From NCBI GenBank assembly GCA_958299035.1, contig CATQJL010000305.1, positions 29,773,733 to 29,837,732 on the forward strand: DNA of 64,000 nt, in the 5' to 3' direction. This document shows positions 34,414 to 48,836 of the stretch, piece by piece. The number at the start of each line of letters is the position of its first letter. The first letter of the stretch is position 1. The notes beneath the pieces were generated by a model. That model did no database searches and was not told where the DNA came from. It was given only the letters and a program-made list of their open reading frames with translations. The position numbers and the translations under genes are program-made. Source of the stretch: Cylicocyclus nassatus (lineage: Eukaryota > Nematoda > Chromadorea > Rhabditida > Strongylidae).

Positions 34414-37400
34414 ATGATCCCCTCGAAAGGGACCAGAAACTTTATTGGCGCGAAATTTCGAAGTTCCAAGGTTTTACAAACTAATTTTGGAATTTGTCGA
34501 AAAGACATTCAGTTTTATTTTTCAGTGAGGAATTCCTACTTTGCCCGAAAAGGAAACAGCAGGGTGAACATGGCCCCCTCGGAAAGGACCAGGGACTTTA
34601 TGCGCGCGAAACGAATTTCCAAGGTAAAACTATTTTGAGATTTGTTGAGAGCTCCTTTAGGTTCTTTCTCACTGAAAGATTCCGACATTTGCCCCAAACG
34701 AAAACAGCAGGGCAAACATGGTCTTCTCGGAAAGGACCAGGGACTTTATAAGCGCGAAATTTTCGAAGTTCCAAGGTTTTAAGGCAAATTTTGAAATTTG
34801 TCGAAAGGACATTCAGTTTTATCTTTCACTGAGGAATTCCTACTTTGCCCGAAGAGGAAACAGCAGGGTGAACATGGCCCCCTCGGAAAGGACCAGGGGC
34901 TTTATGAGCGCGAAACGAATTTCCAAGGCAAAACTATTTTGAGATTTGTCGAGAGCTCCTTTAGGTTTTTTCTCACTGAAAGATTCCGACTTTTGCCCCA
35001 AACGAAAACAGCAGGGCAAACATGGTCTTCTCGGAAAGGGACCAGAAACTTTATGGGCGCGATATTTTCGAAGTTCCAAGGTTTTACAAACCAATTTTGG
35101 AATTTGTCGGAAGAACTTTTAGTTTCTTTCTCATTGAGGAATTCCTACTTTGCCCGAAGAGGAAACAGCAGGGTGAACATGGCCCCCGCGGAAAGGACCA
35201 GGGACTTTATGAGCGCGAAACGAATTTCCAAGGCAAAACTATTTTGAGATTTGTAGAGAGCTCTTTTGGGTTTTTTCTCACTGAAAGATTCCGACTTTCG
35301 CCCCAAACGAAAACAGCAGGGCAAACATGGTCTTCTCGGAAAGGGACCAGAAACTTTATGGGCGCGATATTTTCGAAGTTCCAAGGTTTTACAAACCAAT
35401 TTTGGAATTTGTCGGAAGAACTTTTAGTTTCTTTCTCATTGAGGAATTCCTACCTTGCCCGAAGAGGAAACAGCAGGGTGAACATGGCCTCCTCGGAAAG
35501 GACCAGGGACTTTATGAGCGCGAAACGAATTTCCAAGGCAAAACTATTTTGAGATTTGTCGAGAGCTCCTTTAGGTTTTTTCTCACTGAAAGATTCCGAC
35601 TTTTGCCTTAAAAGAAAACAGCAGGGCGAACATGGTCTTCTCGGAAAGGACCAGGGACTTTATTGGTGCGAAATTTTCGAAGTTCCAAGGTTTTACAAAC
35701 TAATTTTGGAATTTGTCGGAAGAGCTTTTAGTTTCTTTCTCATTGAGGAATTCCTACTTTGCCCGAAGAGGAAACAGCAGGGTGAACATGGCCCCCGCGG
35801 AAAGGACCAGGGACTTTATGAGCGCGAAACGAATTTCCAAGGCCAAACTATTTTGATAATTGTCGAGAGCTCTTTTAGGTTTTTTCTCACTGTAAAATAT
35901 CTACTTTCGTAAAAAAAGGAAACAGCAGGGCGACCATGATCCCCTCGAAAGGGACCAGAAACTTTATTGGCGCGAAATTTCGAAGTTCCAAGGTTTTACA
36001 AACTAATTTTGGAATTTGTCGAAAAGACATTCAGTTTTATTTTTCACTGAGGAATTCCTACTTTGCCCGAAGAGGAAACAGCAGGGTGAACATGGCCCCC
36101 TCGGAAAGGACCAGGGACTTTATGAGCGCGAAACGAATTTCCAAGGCAAAACTATTTTGAGATTTGTCGAGAGCTCCTTTAGGTTTTTTCTCACTGAAAG
36201 ATTCCGACTTTTGCCCCAAACGAAAACAGCAGGGCAAACAGGTTTTCTCGGAAAGGGACCAGAAACTTTATAGGCGCGATATTTTCGAAGTTCCAAGGTT
36301 TTACAAACCAATTTTGGAATTTGTCGGAAGAACTTTTAGTTTCTTTCTCATTGAGGAATTCCTACTTTGCCCGAAGAGGAAACAGCAGGGTGAACATGGC
36401 CCCCGCGGAAAGGACCAGGGACTTTATGAGCGCGAAACGAATTTCCAAGGCAAAACTATTTTGAGATTTGTAGAGAGCTCTTTTGGGTTTTTTCTCACTG
36501 AAAGATTCCGACTTTTGCCCCAAACGAAAACAGCAGGGCAAACATGGTCTTCTCGGAAAGGGACCAGAAACTTTATGGGCGCGATATTTTCGAAGTTCCA
36601 AGGTTTTACAAACCAATTTTGGAATTTGTCGGAAGAGCTTTTAGTTTCTTTCTCATTGAGGAATTCCTACTTTGCCCGAAGAGGAAACAGCAGGGTGAAC
36701 ATGGCCCCCGCGGAAAGGACCAGGGACTTTATGAGCGCGAAACGAATTTCCAAGGCAAAACTATTTTGAGATTTGTCGAGAGCTCCTTTAGGTTTTTTCT
36801 CACTGAAAGATTCCGACTTTTGCCTTAAAAGAAAACAGCAGGGCGAACATGGTCTTCTCGGAAAGGACCAGGGACTTTATTGGTGCGAAATTTTCGAAGT
36901 TCCAAGGTTTTACAAACTAATTTTGGAATTTGTCGGAAGAGCTTTTAGTTTCTTTCTCATTGAGGAATTCCTACTTTGCCCGAAGAGGAAACAGCAGGGT
37001 GAACATGGCCCCCGCGGAAAGGACCAGGGACTTTATGAGCGCGAAACAAATTTCCAAGGCAAAGCTATTTTGAGATTTGTCGAGAGCTCCTTTAGGTTTT
37101 TTCTCACTGAAAGATTCCGACTTTTGCCCCAAAAGAAAACAGCAGGGCGAACATGGTCTTCTCGGAAAGGACCAGGGACTTTATTGGTGCGAAATTTCGA
37201 AGTTCCAAGGTTTTACAAACTAATTTTGGAATTTGTCGGAAGAACTTTTAGTTTCTTTCTCATTGAGGAATTCCTACTTTGCCCGAAGAGGAAACAGCAG
37301 GGTGAACATGGCCCCCTCGGAAAGGACCTGGGACTTTATGGGCGCGAAACGAATTTCCAAGGCCAAACTATTTTGATAATTGTCGAGAGCTCCTTTAGGT

Positions 37401-38705
37401 TTTTTCTCACTGTAAAATATCTACTTTCGTAAAAAAAGGAAACAGCAGGGCGACCATGATCCCCTCGAAAGAGACCAGAAACTTTATTGGCGCGAAATTT
37501 CGAAGTTCCAAGGTTTTACAAACTAATTTTGGAATTTGTCGAAAAGACATTCAGTTTTATTTTTCACTGAGGAATTCCTACTTTGCCCGAAAAGGAAACA
37601 GCAGGGTGAACATGGCCCCCTCGGAAAGGACCAGGGACTTTATGCGCGCGAAACGAATTTCCAAGGTAAAACTATTTTGAGATTTGTTAAGAGCTCCTTT
37701 AGGTTTTTTCCCACTGAAAGATTCCGACTTTTGCCCCAAACGAAAACAGCAGGGCAAACATGGTCTTCTCGGAAAGGACCAGGGACTCTATAAGCGCGAA
37801 ATTTTCGAAGTTCCAAGGTTTTAAGCCAAATTTTGAAATTTGTCGAAAGGACATTCAGTTTTATCTTTCACTGAGGAATTCCTACTTTGCCCGAAGAGGA
37901 AACAGCAGGGTGAACATGGCCCCCTCGGAAAGGACCAGGGACTTTATGAGCGCGAAACGAATTTCCAAGGCAAAACTATTTTGAGATTTGTCGAGAGCTC
38001 CTTTAGGTTTTTTCTCACTGAAAGATTCCGACTTTTGCCCCAAACGAAAACAGCAGGGCAAACAGGTTTTCTCGGAAAGGGACCAGAAACTTTATGGGCG
38101 CGATATTTTCGAAGTTCCAAGGTTTTACAAACCAATTTTGGAATTTGTCGGAAGAACTTTTAGTTTCTTTCTCATTGAGGAATTCCTACTTTGCCCGAAG
38201 AGGAAACAGCAGGGTGAACATGGCCCCCGCGGAAAGGACCAGGGACTTTATGAGCGCGAAACGAATTTACAAGGCAAAACTATTTTGAGATTTGTAGAGA
38301 GCTCTTTTGGGTTTTTTCTCACTGTAAAATATCTACTTTCGTAAAAAAAGGAAACAGCAGGGCGACCATGATCCCCTCGAAAGAGACCAGAAACTTTATT
38401 GGCGCGAAATTTCGAAGTTCCAAGGTTTTACAAACTAATTTTGGAATTTGTCGAAAAGGCATTCAGTTTTATTTTTCACTGAGGAATTCCTACTTTGCCC
38501 GAAAAGGAAACAGCAGGGTGAACATGGCCCCCTCGGAAAGGACCAGGGACTTTATGCGCGCGAAACGAATTTCCAAGGTAAAACTATTTTGAGATTTGTT
38601 AAGAGCTCCTTTAGGTTTTTTCCCACTGAAAGATTCCGACTTTTGCCCCAAACGAAAACAGCAGGGCAAACATGGTCTTCTCGGAAAGGACCAGGGACTC
38701 TATAA
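34414..38705. repeat. Higher-order domain, 5-dimer and 3-dimer units
   Basis: B4 punctuation (ATGATCCCC) at 34414, 35936, 37456 and 38368 gives units of 1522, 1520 and 912 bp (5, 5 and 3 dimers). The last two share a private change, CGAAAGAGACCAG instead of CGAAAGGGACCAG. A 2-bp-shortened AAACAGGTTTTCTCGG tail occurs at about 36238 and 38062. Confidence 0.72.
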
Positions 38706-38707
38706 GC

Positions 38708-39015
38708 GCGAAATTTTCGAAGTTCCAAGGTTTTAAGGCAAATTTTGAAATTTGTCGAAAGGACATTCAGTTTTATCTTTCACTGAGGAATTCCTACTTT
38801 GCCCGAAGAGGAAACAGCAGGGTGAACATGGCCCCCTCGGAAAGGACCAGGGACTTTATAAGCGCGAAATTTTCGAAGTTCCAAGGTTTTACAGCAAATT
38901 TTGAAATTTGTCGAGAGGACATAGTTTTATCTTTCACTGAGGAATTCCTACTTGCCCAAATAGGAAAAAGCAGGGGAACATAGTCCCATCGGAAAGGACC
39001 TGGGAATTTATGGGC
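38708..39015. repeat. Register break: A-A pair
   Basis: A starts at 38708 and 38864 (next B at 39016). The junction is inside GGACCAGGGACTTTAT, where an A tail changes to the TTATAAG ending that normally comes from B. Confidence 0.82.
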
Positions 39016-39089
39016 GCGAAACGAATTTCCAAGGCAAAACTATTTTGATAATTGTCGAGAGCTCTTTTAGGTTTTTTCTGTAAAATATC

Positions 39090-41545
39090 TACTTTTGTAA
39101 AAAAAAGGAAACAGCAGGGCGACCATGATCCCCTCGAAAGGGACCAGAAACTTTATTGGCGCAAAATTTTCGAAGTTCCAAGGTTTTACAAACTAATTTT
39201 GGAATTTGTCGGAAGAACTTTTAGTTTCTTTCTCATTGAGGAATTCCTAGTTTGCTTGAAGAGGAAACAGCAGGGTGAACATGGCCCCCTCGGAAAGGAC
39301 CAGGGACTTTATGCGCGCGAAACGAATTTCCAAGGCAAAACTATTTTGAGACTTGTCGAGAGCTCCTTTAGGTTTTCTCTCACTGAAAGATTCCGACTTT
39401 TGCCCCAAACGAAAACAGCAGGGCAAACATGGTCTTCTCGGAAAGGACCAGGGACTTTATAAGCGCGAAATTTTCGAAGTTCCAAGGTTTTACAAACTAA
39501 TTTTGGAATTTGTCGGAAGAGCTTTTAGTTTCTTTCTCATGGAGGAATTCCTACTTTGCCCGAAGAGGAAACAGCAGGGTGAACATGGCCCCCTCGGAAA
39601 GGACCAGGGACTTTATGAGCGCGAAACGAATTTCCAAGGCAAAGCTATTTTGAGATTTGTCGAGAGCTCCTTTAGGTTTTTTCTCACTGAAAGATTCCGA
39701 CTTTTGCCTTAAAAGAAAACAGCAGGGCGAACATGGTCTTCTCGGAAAGGACCAGGGACTTTATAAGCGCGAAATTTTCGAAGTTCCAAGGTTTTACAGC
39801 AAATTTTGAAATTTGTCGAGAGGACATAGTTTTATCTTTCACTGAGGAATTCCTACTTGCCCAAATAGGAAAAAGCAGGGTAACATGGTCCCCTCGGAAA
39901 GGACCTGGGAATTTATGGGCGCGAAACGAATCTCCAAGGCAAAACTATTTCGATAATTGTCGAGAGCTCTTTTAGGTTTTTTCTCACTGTAAAATATCTA
40001 CTTTTGTAAAAAAAAGGAAACAGCAGGGCGACCATGATCCCCTCGAAAGGGACCAGAAACTTTATTGGCGCAAAATTTTCGAAGTTCCAAGGTTTTACAA
40101 ACTAATTTTGGAATTTGTCGGAAGAACTTTTAGTTTCTTTCTCATTGAGGAATTCCTAGTTTGCTTGAAGAGGAAACAGCAGGGTGAACATGGCCCCCTC
40201 GGAAAGGACCAGGGACTTTATGCGCGCGAAACGAATTTCCAAGGCAAAACTATTTTGAGACTTGTCGAGAGCTCCTTTAGGTTTTCTCTCACTGAAAGAT
40301 TCCGACTTTTGCCCCAAACGAAAACAGCAGGGCAAACATGGTCTTCTCGGAAAGGACCAGGGACTTTATAAGCGCGAAATTTTCGAAGTTCCAAGGTTTT
40401 ACAAACTAATTTTGGAATTTGTCGGAAGAGCTTTTAGTTTCTTTCTCATGGAGGAATTCCTACTTTGCCCGAAGAGGAAACAGCAGGGTGAACATGGCCC
40501 CCTCGGAAAGGACCAGGGACTTTATGAGCGCGAAACGAATTTCCAAGGCAAAGCTATTTTGAGATTTGTCGAGAGCTCCTTTAGGTTTTTTCTCACTGAA
40601 AGATTCCGACTTTTGCCTTAAAAGAAAACAGCAGGGCGAACATGGTCTTCTCGGAAAGGACCAGGGACTTTATAAGCGCGAAATTTTCGAAGTTCCAAGG
40701 TTTTACAGCAAATTTTGAAATTTGTCGAGAGGACATAGTTTTATCTTTCACTGAGGAATTCCTACTTGCCCAAATAGGAAAAAGCAGGGTAACATGGTCC
40801 CCTCGGAAAGGACCTGGGAATTTATGGGCGCGAAACGAATCTCCAAGGCAAAACTATTTCGATAATTGTCGAGAGCTCTTTTAGGTTTTTTCTCACTGTA
40901 AAATATCTACTTTTGTAAAAAAAAGGAAACAGCAGGGCGACCATGATCCCCTCGAAAGGGACCAGAAACTTTATTGGCGCAAAATTTTCGAAGTTCCAAG
41001 GTTTTACAAACTAATTTTGGAATTTGTCGGAAGAACTTTTAGTTTCTTTCTCATTGAGGAATTCCTACTTTGCTTGAAGAGGAAACAGCAGGGTGAACAT
41101 GGCCCCCTCGGAAAGGACCAGGGACTTTATGCGCGCGAAACGAATTTCCAAGGCAAAACTATTTTGAGACTTGTCGAGAGCTCCTTTAGGTTTTCTCTCA
41201 CTGAAAGATTCCGAATTTTGCCCCAAACGAAAACAGCAGGGCAAACATGGTCTTCTCGTAAAGGACTAGGGACTTTATAAGCGCGAAATTTTCGAAGTTC
41301 CAAGGTTTTAAGGCAAATTTTGAAATTTGTCGAAAGGACATTCAGTTTTATCTTTCACTGAGGAATTCCTACTTTGCCCGAAGAGGAAACAGCAGGGTGA
41401 ACATGGCCCCCTCGGAAAGGATCAGGGACTTTATGAGCGCGAAACGAATTTCCAAGGCAAAACTATTTTGAGATTTGTCGAGAGCTCCTTTAGGTTTTTT
41501 CTGTAAAATATCTACTTTTGTAAAAAAAAGGAAACAGCAGGGCGA
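39090..41545. repeat. 909-bp higher-order series
   Basis: ATGATCCCC at 39125, 40034, 40943 and 41548 gives units of 909, 909 and 605 bp. Units share A heads with GCGCAAAATTTTCG and TTTGCTTGAAGAGG, and B units with GGTTTTCTCTCACTG. The same A variant occurs in the 907-bp repeats at 17015 and 17921, about 22 kb away. Two B units have lost CAC (TTTTTTCTGTAAAAT) at about 39075 and 41500. Confidence 0.8.
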
Positions 41546-43098
41546 CCATGATCCCCTCGAAAGGGACCAGAAACTTTATTGGCGCAAAATTTTCGAAGTT
41601 CCAAGGTTTTACAAACTAATTTTGGAATTTGTCGGAAGAACTTTTAGTTTCTTTCTCATTGAGGAATTCCTAGTTTGCTTGAAGAGGAAACAGCAGGGTG
41701 AACATGGCCCCCTCGGAAAGGACCAGGGACTTTATGCGCGCGAAACGAATTTCCAAGGCAAAACTATTTTGAGACTTGTCGAGAGCTCCTTTAGGTTTTC
41801 TCTCACTGAAAGATTCCGACTTTTGCCCCAAACGAAAACAGCAGGGCAAACATGGTCTTCTCGGAAAGGACCAGGGACTTTATAAGCGCGAAATTTTCGA
41901 AGTTCCAAGGTTTTACAAACTAATTTTGGAATTTGTCGGAAGAGCTTTTAGTTTCTTTCTCATTGAGGAATTCCTACTTTGCCCGAAGAGGAAACAGCAG
42001 GGTGAACATGGCCCCCTCGGAAAGGACCAGGGACTTTATGAGCGCGAAACGAATTTCCAAGGCAAAGCTATTTTGAGATTTGTCGAGAGCTCCTTTAGGT
42101 TTTTTCTCACTGAAAGATTCCGACTTTTGCCTTAAAAGAAAACAGCAGGGCGAACATGGTCTTCTCGGAAAGGACCAGGGACTTTATAAGCGCGAAATTT
42201 TCGAAGTTCCAAGGTTTTACAGCAAATTTTGAAATTTGTCGAGAGGACATAGTTTTATCTTTCACTGAGGAATTCCTACTTGCCCAAATAGGAAAAAGCA
42301 GGGTAACATGGTCCCCTCGGAAAGGACCTGGGAATTTATGGGCGCGAAACGAATTTCCAAGGCAAAACTATTTTGATAATTGTCGAGAGCTCTTTTAGGT
42401 TTTTTCTCACTGTAAAATATCTACTTTTGTAAAAAAAAGGAAACAGCAGGGCGACCATGATCCCCTCGAAAGCGACCAGGGACTTTATAAGCGCGAAATT
42501 TTCGAAGTTCCAAGGTTTTAAGGCAAATTTTGGAATTTGTCGGAAGAGCTTTTAGTTTCTTTCTCATTGAGGAATTCCTACTTTGCCCGAAGAGGAAACA
42601 GCAGGGTGAACATGGCCCCCTCGGAAAGGACCAGGGACTTTATGAGCGCGAAACGAATTTCCAAGGCAAAGCTATTTTGAGATTTGTCGAGAGCTCCTTT
42701 AGGTTTTTTCTCACTGAAAGATTCCGACTTTTGCCTTAAAAGAAAACAGCAGGGCGAACATGGTCTTCTCGGAAAGGACCAGGGACCTTATAAGCGCGAA
42801 ATTTTCGAAGTTCCAAGGTTTTACAGCAAATTTTGAAATTTGTCGAGAGGACATAGTTTTATCTTTCACTGAGGAATTCCTACTTTGCCCGAAGAGGAAA
42901 CAGCAGGGTGAACATGGCCCCCTCGGAAAGGATCAGGGACTTTATGAGCGCGAAACGAATTTCCAAGGCAAAACTATTTTGAGATTTGTCGAGAGCTCCT
43001 TTAGGTTTTTTCTCACTGTAAAATATCTACTTTTGTAAAAAAAAGGAAACAGCAGGGCGACCATGATCCCCTCGAAAGGGACCAGGGACTTTATTGGT

Positions 43099-43410
43099 GC
43101 GAAATTTTCGAAGTTCCAAGGTTTTACAAACTAATTTTGGAATTTGTCGGAAGAACTTTTAGTTTCTTTCTCATTGAGGAATTCCTACTTTGCCCGAAGA
43201 GGAAACAGCAGGGTGAACATGGTCTTCTCGGAAAGGACCAGGGACTTTATAAGCGCGAAATTTTCGAAGTTCCAAGATTTTAAGGCAAATTTTGAAATTT
43301 GTCGAAAGGACATTCAGTTTTATCTTTCACTGAGGAATTCCTACTTTGCCCGAAGAGGAAACAGCAGGGTGAACATGGCCCCCTCGGAAAGGATCAGGGA
43401 CTTTATGAGC
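43099..43410. repeat. Register break: A-A pair
   Basis: A starts at 43099 and 43255; next B at 43411. The first A passes into a B-type tail inside GTGAACATGG (GTGAACATGGTCTTCTCGG), showing a switch point upstream of the GGACCAG box. Confidence 0.82.
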
Positions 43411-43523
43411 GCGAAACGAATTTCCAAGGCAAAACTATTTTGAGATTTGTCGAGAGCTCCTTTAGGTTTTTTCTCACTGTAAAATATCTACTTTTGTAAA
43501 AAAAAGGAAACAGCAGGGCGACC

Positions 43524-46500
43524 ATGATCCCCTCGAAAGGGACCAGAAACTTTATTGGCGCGAAATTTCGAAGTTCCAAGGTTTTACAAACTAATTTTGG
43601 AATTTGTCGAAAAGACATTCAGTTTTATTTTTCACTGAGGAATTCCTACTTTGCCCGAAAAGGAAACAGCAGGGTGAACATGGCCCCCTCGGAAAGGACC
43701 AGGGACTTTATGAGCGCGAAACGAATTTCCAAGGCAAAACTATTTTGAGATTTGTCGAGAGCTCCTTTAGGTTTTTTCTCACTGAAAGATTCCGACTTTT
43801 GCCCCAAACGAAAACAGCAGGGCAAACATGGTCTTCTCGGAAAGGGACCAGAAACTTTATGGGCGCGATATTTTCGAAGTTCCAAGGTTTTACAAACCAA
43901 TTGTGGAATTTGTCGGAAGAGCTTTTAGTTTCTTTCTCATTGAGGAATTCCTACTTTGCCCGAAGAGGAAACAGCAGGGTGAACATGGCCCCCTCGGAAA
44001 GGACCAGGGACTTTATGAGCGCGAAACGAATTTCCAAGGCAAAACTATTTTGAGATTTGTCGAGAGCTCCTTTAGGTTTTTTCTCACTGAAAGATTCCGA
44101 CTTTTGCCCCAAACGAAAACAGCAGGGCAAACATGGTCTTCTCGGAAAGGACCAGGGACTTTATAAGCGCGAAATTTTCGAAGTTCCAAGGCTTTAAGGC
44201 AAATTTTGAAATTTGTCGAAAGGACATTCAGTTTTATCTTTCACTGAGGAATTCCTACTTTGCCCGAAGAGGAAACAGCAGGGTGAACATGGCCCCCTCG
44301 GAAAGGATCAGGGACTTTATGAGCGCGAAACGAATTTCCAAGGCAAAACTATTTTGAGATTTGTCGAGAGCTCCTTTAGGTTTTTTCTCACTGTAAAATA
44401 TCTACTTTTGTAAAAAAAAGGAAACAGCAGGGCGACCATGATCCCCTCGAAAGGGACCAGAAACTTTATTGGCGCGAAATTTCGAAGTTCCAAGGTTTTA
44501 CAAACTAATTTTGGAATTTGTCGAAAAGACATTCAGTTTTATTTTTCACTGAGGAATTCCTACTTTGCCCGAAAAGGAAACAGCAGGGTGAACATGGCCC
44601 CCTCGGAAAGGACCAGGGACTTTATGCGCGCGAAACGAATTTCCAAGGTAAAACTATTTTGAGATTTGTTGAGAGCTCCTTTAGGTTTTTTCTCACTGAA
44701 AGATTCCGACTTTTGCCCCAAACGAAAACAGCGGGGCAAACATGGTCTTCTCGGAAAGGACTAGGGACTTTATAAGCGCGAAATTTTCGAAGTTCCAAGG
44801 TTTTAAGGCAAATTTTGAAATTTGTCGAAAGGACATTCAGTTTTATCTTTCACTGAGGAATTCCTACTTTGCCCGAAGAGGAAACAGCAGGGTGAACATG
44901 GCCCCCTCGGAAAGGATCAGGGACTTTATGAGCGCGAAACGAATTTCCAAGGTAAAACTATTTTGAGATTTGTTGAGAGCTCCTTTAGGTTTTTTCTCAC
45001 TGAAAGATTCCGACTTTTGCCCCAAACGAAAACAGCAGGGCAAACATGGTCTTCTCGGAAAGGACTAGGGACTTTATAAGCGCGAAATTTTCGAAGTTCC
45101 AAGGTTTTAAGGCAAATTTTGAAATTTGTCGAAAGGACATTCAGTTTTATCTTTCACTGAGGAATTCCTACTTTGCCCGAAGAGGAAACAGCAGGGTGAA
45201 CATGGCCCCCTCGGAAAGGACCAGGGACTTTATGCGCGCTAAACGAATTTCCAAGGTAAAACTATTTTGAGATTTGTTGAGAGCTCCTTTAGGTTTTTTC
45301 TCACTGAAAGATTCCGACTTTTGCCCCAAACGAAAACAGCAGGGCAAACATGGTCTTCTCGGAAAGGGACCAGAAACTTTATTGGCGCGAAATTTCGAAG
45401 TTCCAAGGTTTTACAAACTAATTTTGGAATTTGTCGAAAAGACATTCAGTTTTATTTTTCACTGAGGAATTCCTACTTTGCCCGAAAAGGAAACAGCAGG
45501 GTGAACATGGCCCCGAAAGGACCAGGGACTTTATGCGCGCGAAACGAATTTCCAAGGTAAAACTATTTTGAGATTTGTCGAGAGCTCCTTTAGGTTTTTT
45601 CTCACTGTAAAATATCTACTTTTTTAAAAAAAAGGAAACAGCAGGGCGACCATGATCCCCTCGAAAGGGACCAGAAACTTTATTGGCGCGAAATTTCGAA
45701 GTTCCAAGGTTTTACAAACTAATTTTGGAATTTGTCGAAAAGACATTCAGTTTTATTTTTCACTGAGGAATTCCTACTTTGCCCGAAAAGGAAACAGCAG
45801 GGTGAACATGGCCCCCTCGGAAAGGACCAGGGACTTTATGCGCGCGAAACGAATTTCCAAGGTAAAGCTATTATGAGATTTGTTGAGAGCTCCTTTAGGT
45901 TTTTTCTCACTGAAAGATTCCGACTTTTGCCCCAAACGAAAACAGCAGGGCAAACATGGTCTTCTCGGAAAGGACCAGGGACTTTATAAGCGCGAAATTT
46001 TCGAAGTTCCAAGGCTTTAAGGCAAATTTTGAAATTTGTCGAAAGGACATTCAGTTTTATCTTTCACTGAGGAATTCCTACTTTGCCCGAAGAGGAAACA
46101 GCAGGGTGAACATGGCCCCCTCGGAAAGGATCAGGGACTTTATGAGCGCGAAACGAATTTCCAAGGCAAAACTATTTTGAGATTTGTCGAGAGCTCCTTT
46201 AGGTTTTTTCTCACTGTAAAATATCTACTTTTGTAAAAAAAAGGAAACAGCAGGGCGACCATGATCCCCTCGAAAGGGACCAGAAACTTTATTGGCGCGA
46301 AATTTCGAAGTTCCAAGGTTTTACAAACTAATTTTGGAATTTGTCGAAAAGACATTCAGTTTTATTTTTCACTGAGGAATTCCTACTTTGCCCGAAAAGG
46401 AAACAGCAGGGTGAACATGGCCCCCTCGGAAAGGACCAGGGACTTTATGCGCGCGAAACGAATTTCCAAGGTAAAACTATTTTGAGATTTGTTGAGAGCT

Positions 46501-46590
46501 CCTTTAGGTTTTTTCTCACTGTAAAATATCTACTTTTGTAAAAAAAAAGGAAACAGCAGGGCGACCATGATCCCCTCGAAAGGGACCAGA
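43524..46590. repeat. Higher-order domain with A2/A3 alternation
   Basis: B4 punctuation at 43524, 44438, 45652 and 46261 (914, 1214 and 609 bp: 3, 4 and 2 dimers). One A tail at about 45512 lacks several bases (GGCCCCGAAAGGACC). The 304-bp unit starting at 44742 is repeated at 45046. Confidence 0.72.
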
Positions 46591-48107
46591 AACTTTATTG
46601 GCGCGAAATTTCGAAGTTCCAAGGTTTTACAGCAAATTTTGAAATTTGTCGAGAGGACATAGTTTTATCTTTCACTGAGGAATTCCTACTTGCCCAAATA
46701 GGAAAAAGCAGGGGAACATAGTCCCATCGGAAAGGACCTGGGAATTTATGGGCGCGAAACGAATTTCCAAGGCAAAACAATTTGAGATTTGTCGAGAGCT
46801 CCTTTAGGTTTTTCTCACTGAAAGATTCCGACTTTTGCCCCAAAAGAAAATAGCAGGGCGAACATGGTCTTCTCGGAAAGGACCAGGGACTTTATTGGTG
46901 CGAAATTTTCGAAGTTCCAAGGTTTTACAAACTAATTTTGGAATTTGTCGGAAGAGCTTTTAGTTTCTTTCTCATTGAGGAATTCCTACTTTGCCCATAG
47001 AGGAAACAGCAGGGTGAACATGGCCCCCTCGGAAAGGACCAGGGACTTTATGAGCGCGAAACGAATTTCCAAGGCAAAACTATTTTGAGATTTGTAGAGA
47101 GCTCTTTTAGGTTTTTTCTCACTGAAAGATTCCGACTTTTGCCCCAAAAGAAAACAGCAGGGCGAACATGGTCTTCTCGGAAAGGACCAGGGACTTTATA
47201 AGCGCGAAATTTTCGAAGTTCCAAGGTTTTACAGCAAATTTTGAAATTTGTCGAGAGGACATAGTTTTATCTTTCACTGAGGAATTCCTACTTGCCCAAA
47301 TAGGAAAAAGCAGGGGAACATAGTCCCATCGGAAAGGACCTGGGAATTTATGGGCGCGAAACGAATTTCCAAGGCAAAACAATTTGAGATTTGTCGAGAG
47401 CTCCTTTAGGTTTTTCTCACTGAAAGATTCCGACTTTTGCCCCAAACGAAAACAGCAGGGCAAACATGGTCTTCTCGGAAAGGACCAGGGACTTTATAAG
47501 CGCGAAATTTTCGAAGTTCCAAGGTTTTAAGGCAAATTTTGAAATTTGTCGAAAGGACATTCAGTTTTATCTTTCACTGAGGAATTCCTACTTGCCCAAA
47601 TAGGAAAAAGCAGGGGAACATAGTCCCATCGGAAAGGACCAAGGACTTTATGCGCGCGAAACGAATTTCCAAGGTAAAACTATTTTGAGATTTGTTGAGA
47701 GCTTCTTTAGGTTTTTTCTCACTGAAAGATTCCGACTTTTGCCCCAAACGAAAACAGCAGGGCAAACATGGTCTTCTCGGAAAGGACCAGAAACTTTATT
47801 GGCGCGAAATTTCGAAGTTCCAAGGTTTTACAAACTAATTTTGGAATTTGTCGAAAAGACATTCAGTTTTATTTTTCACTGAGGAATTCCTACTTTGCCC
47901 GAAAAGGAAACAGCAGGGTGATCATGGCCCCCTCGGAAAGGACCAGGGACTTTATGCGCGCGAAACGAATTTCCAAGGTAAAACTATTTTGAGATTTGTT
48001 GAGAGCTCCTTTAGGTTTTTTCTCACTGAAAGATTCCGACTTTTGCCCCAAAAGAAAACAGCAGGGCAAACATGGTCTTCTCGGAAAGGACCAGAAACTT
48101 TATTGGC

Positions 48108-48419
48108 GCGAAATTTCGAAGTTCCAAGGTTTTACAAACTAATTTTGGAATTTGTCGAAAAGACATTCAGTTTTATTTTTCACTGAGGAATTCCTACTTT
48201 GCCCGAAAAGGAAACAGCAGGGCGACCATGATCCCCTCGAAAGGGACCAGAAACTTTATTGGCGCGAAATTTCGAAGTTCCAAGATTTTACAAACTAATT
48301 TTGGAATTTGTCGAAAAGACATTCAGTTTTATTTTTCACTGAGGAATTCCTACTTTGCCCGAAAAGGAAACAGCAGGGTGATCATGGCCCCCTCGGAAAG
48401 GACCAGGGACTTTATGCGC
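48108..48419. repeat. Register break: A-A pair
   Basis: A starts at 48108 and 48264; next B at 48420. The first A2 body continues through GGAAACAGCAGGG into a B4 tail (GCGACCATGATCCCC), skipping the B body. Confidence 0.82.
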
Positions 48420-48836
48420 GCGAAACGAATTTCCAAGGTAAAACTATTTTGAGATTTGTTGAGAGCTCCTTTAGGTTTTTTCTCACTGAAAGATTCCGAC
48501 TTTTGCCCCAAACGAAAACAGCAGGGCAAACATGGTCTTCTCGGGAAGGACCAGGGACTTTATAAGCGCGAAACTTTCGAAGTTCCAAGGTTTTAAGGCA
48601 AATTTTGAAATTTGTCGAAAGGACATTCAGTTTTATCTTTCACTGAGGAATTCCTACTTTGCCCGAAGAGGAAACAGCAGGGTGAACATGGCCCCCTCGG
48701 AAAGGATCAGGGACTTTATGAGCGCGAAACGAATTTCCAAGGCAAAACTATTTTGAGATTTGTCGAGAGCTCCTTTAGGTTTTTTCTCACTGTAAAATAT
48801 CTACTTTTGTAAAAAAAAGGAAACAGCAGGGCGACC

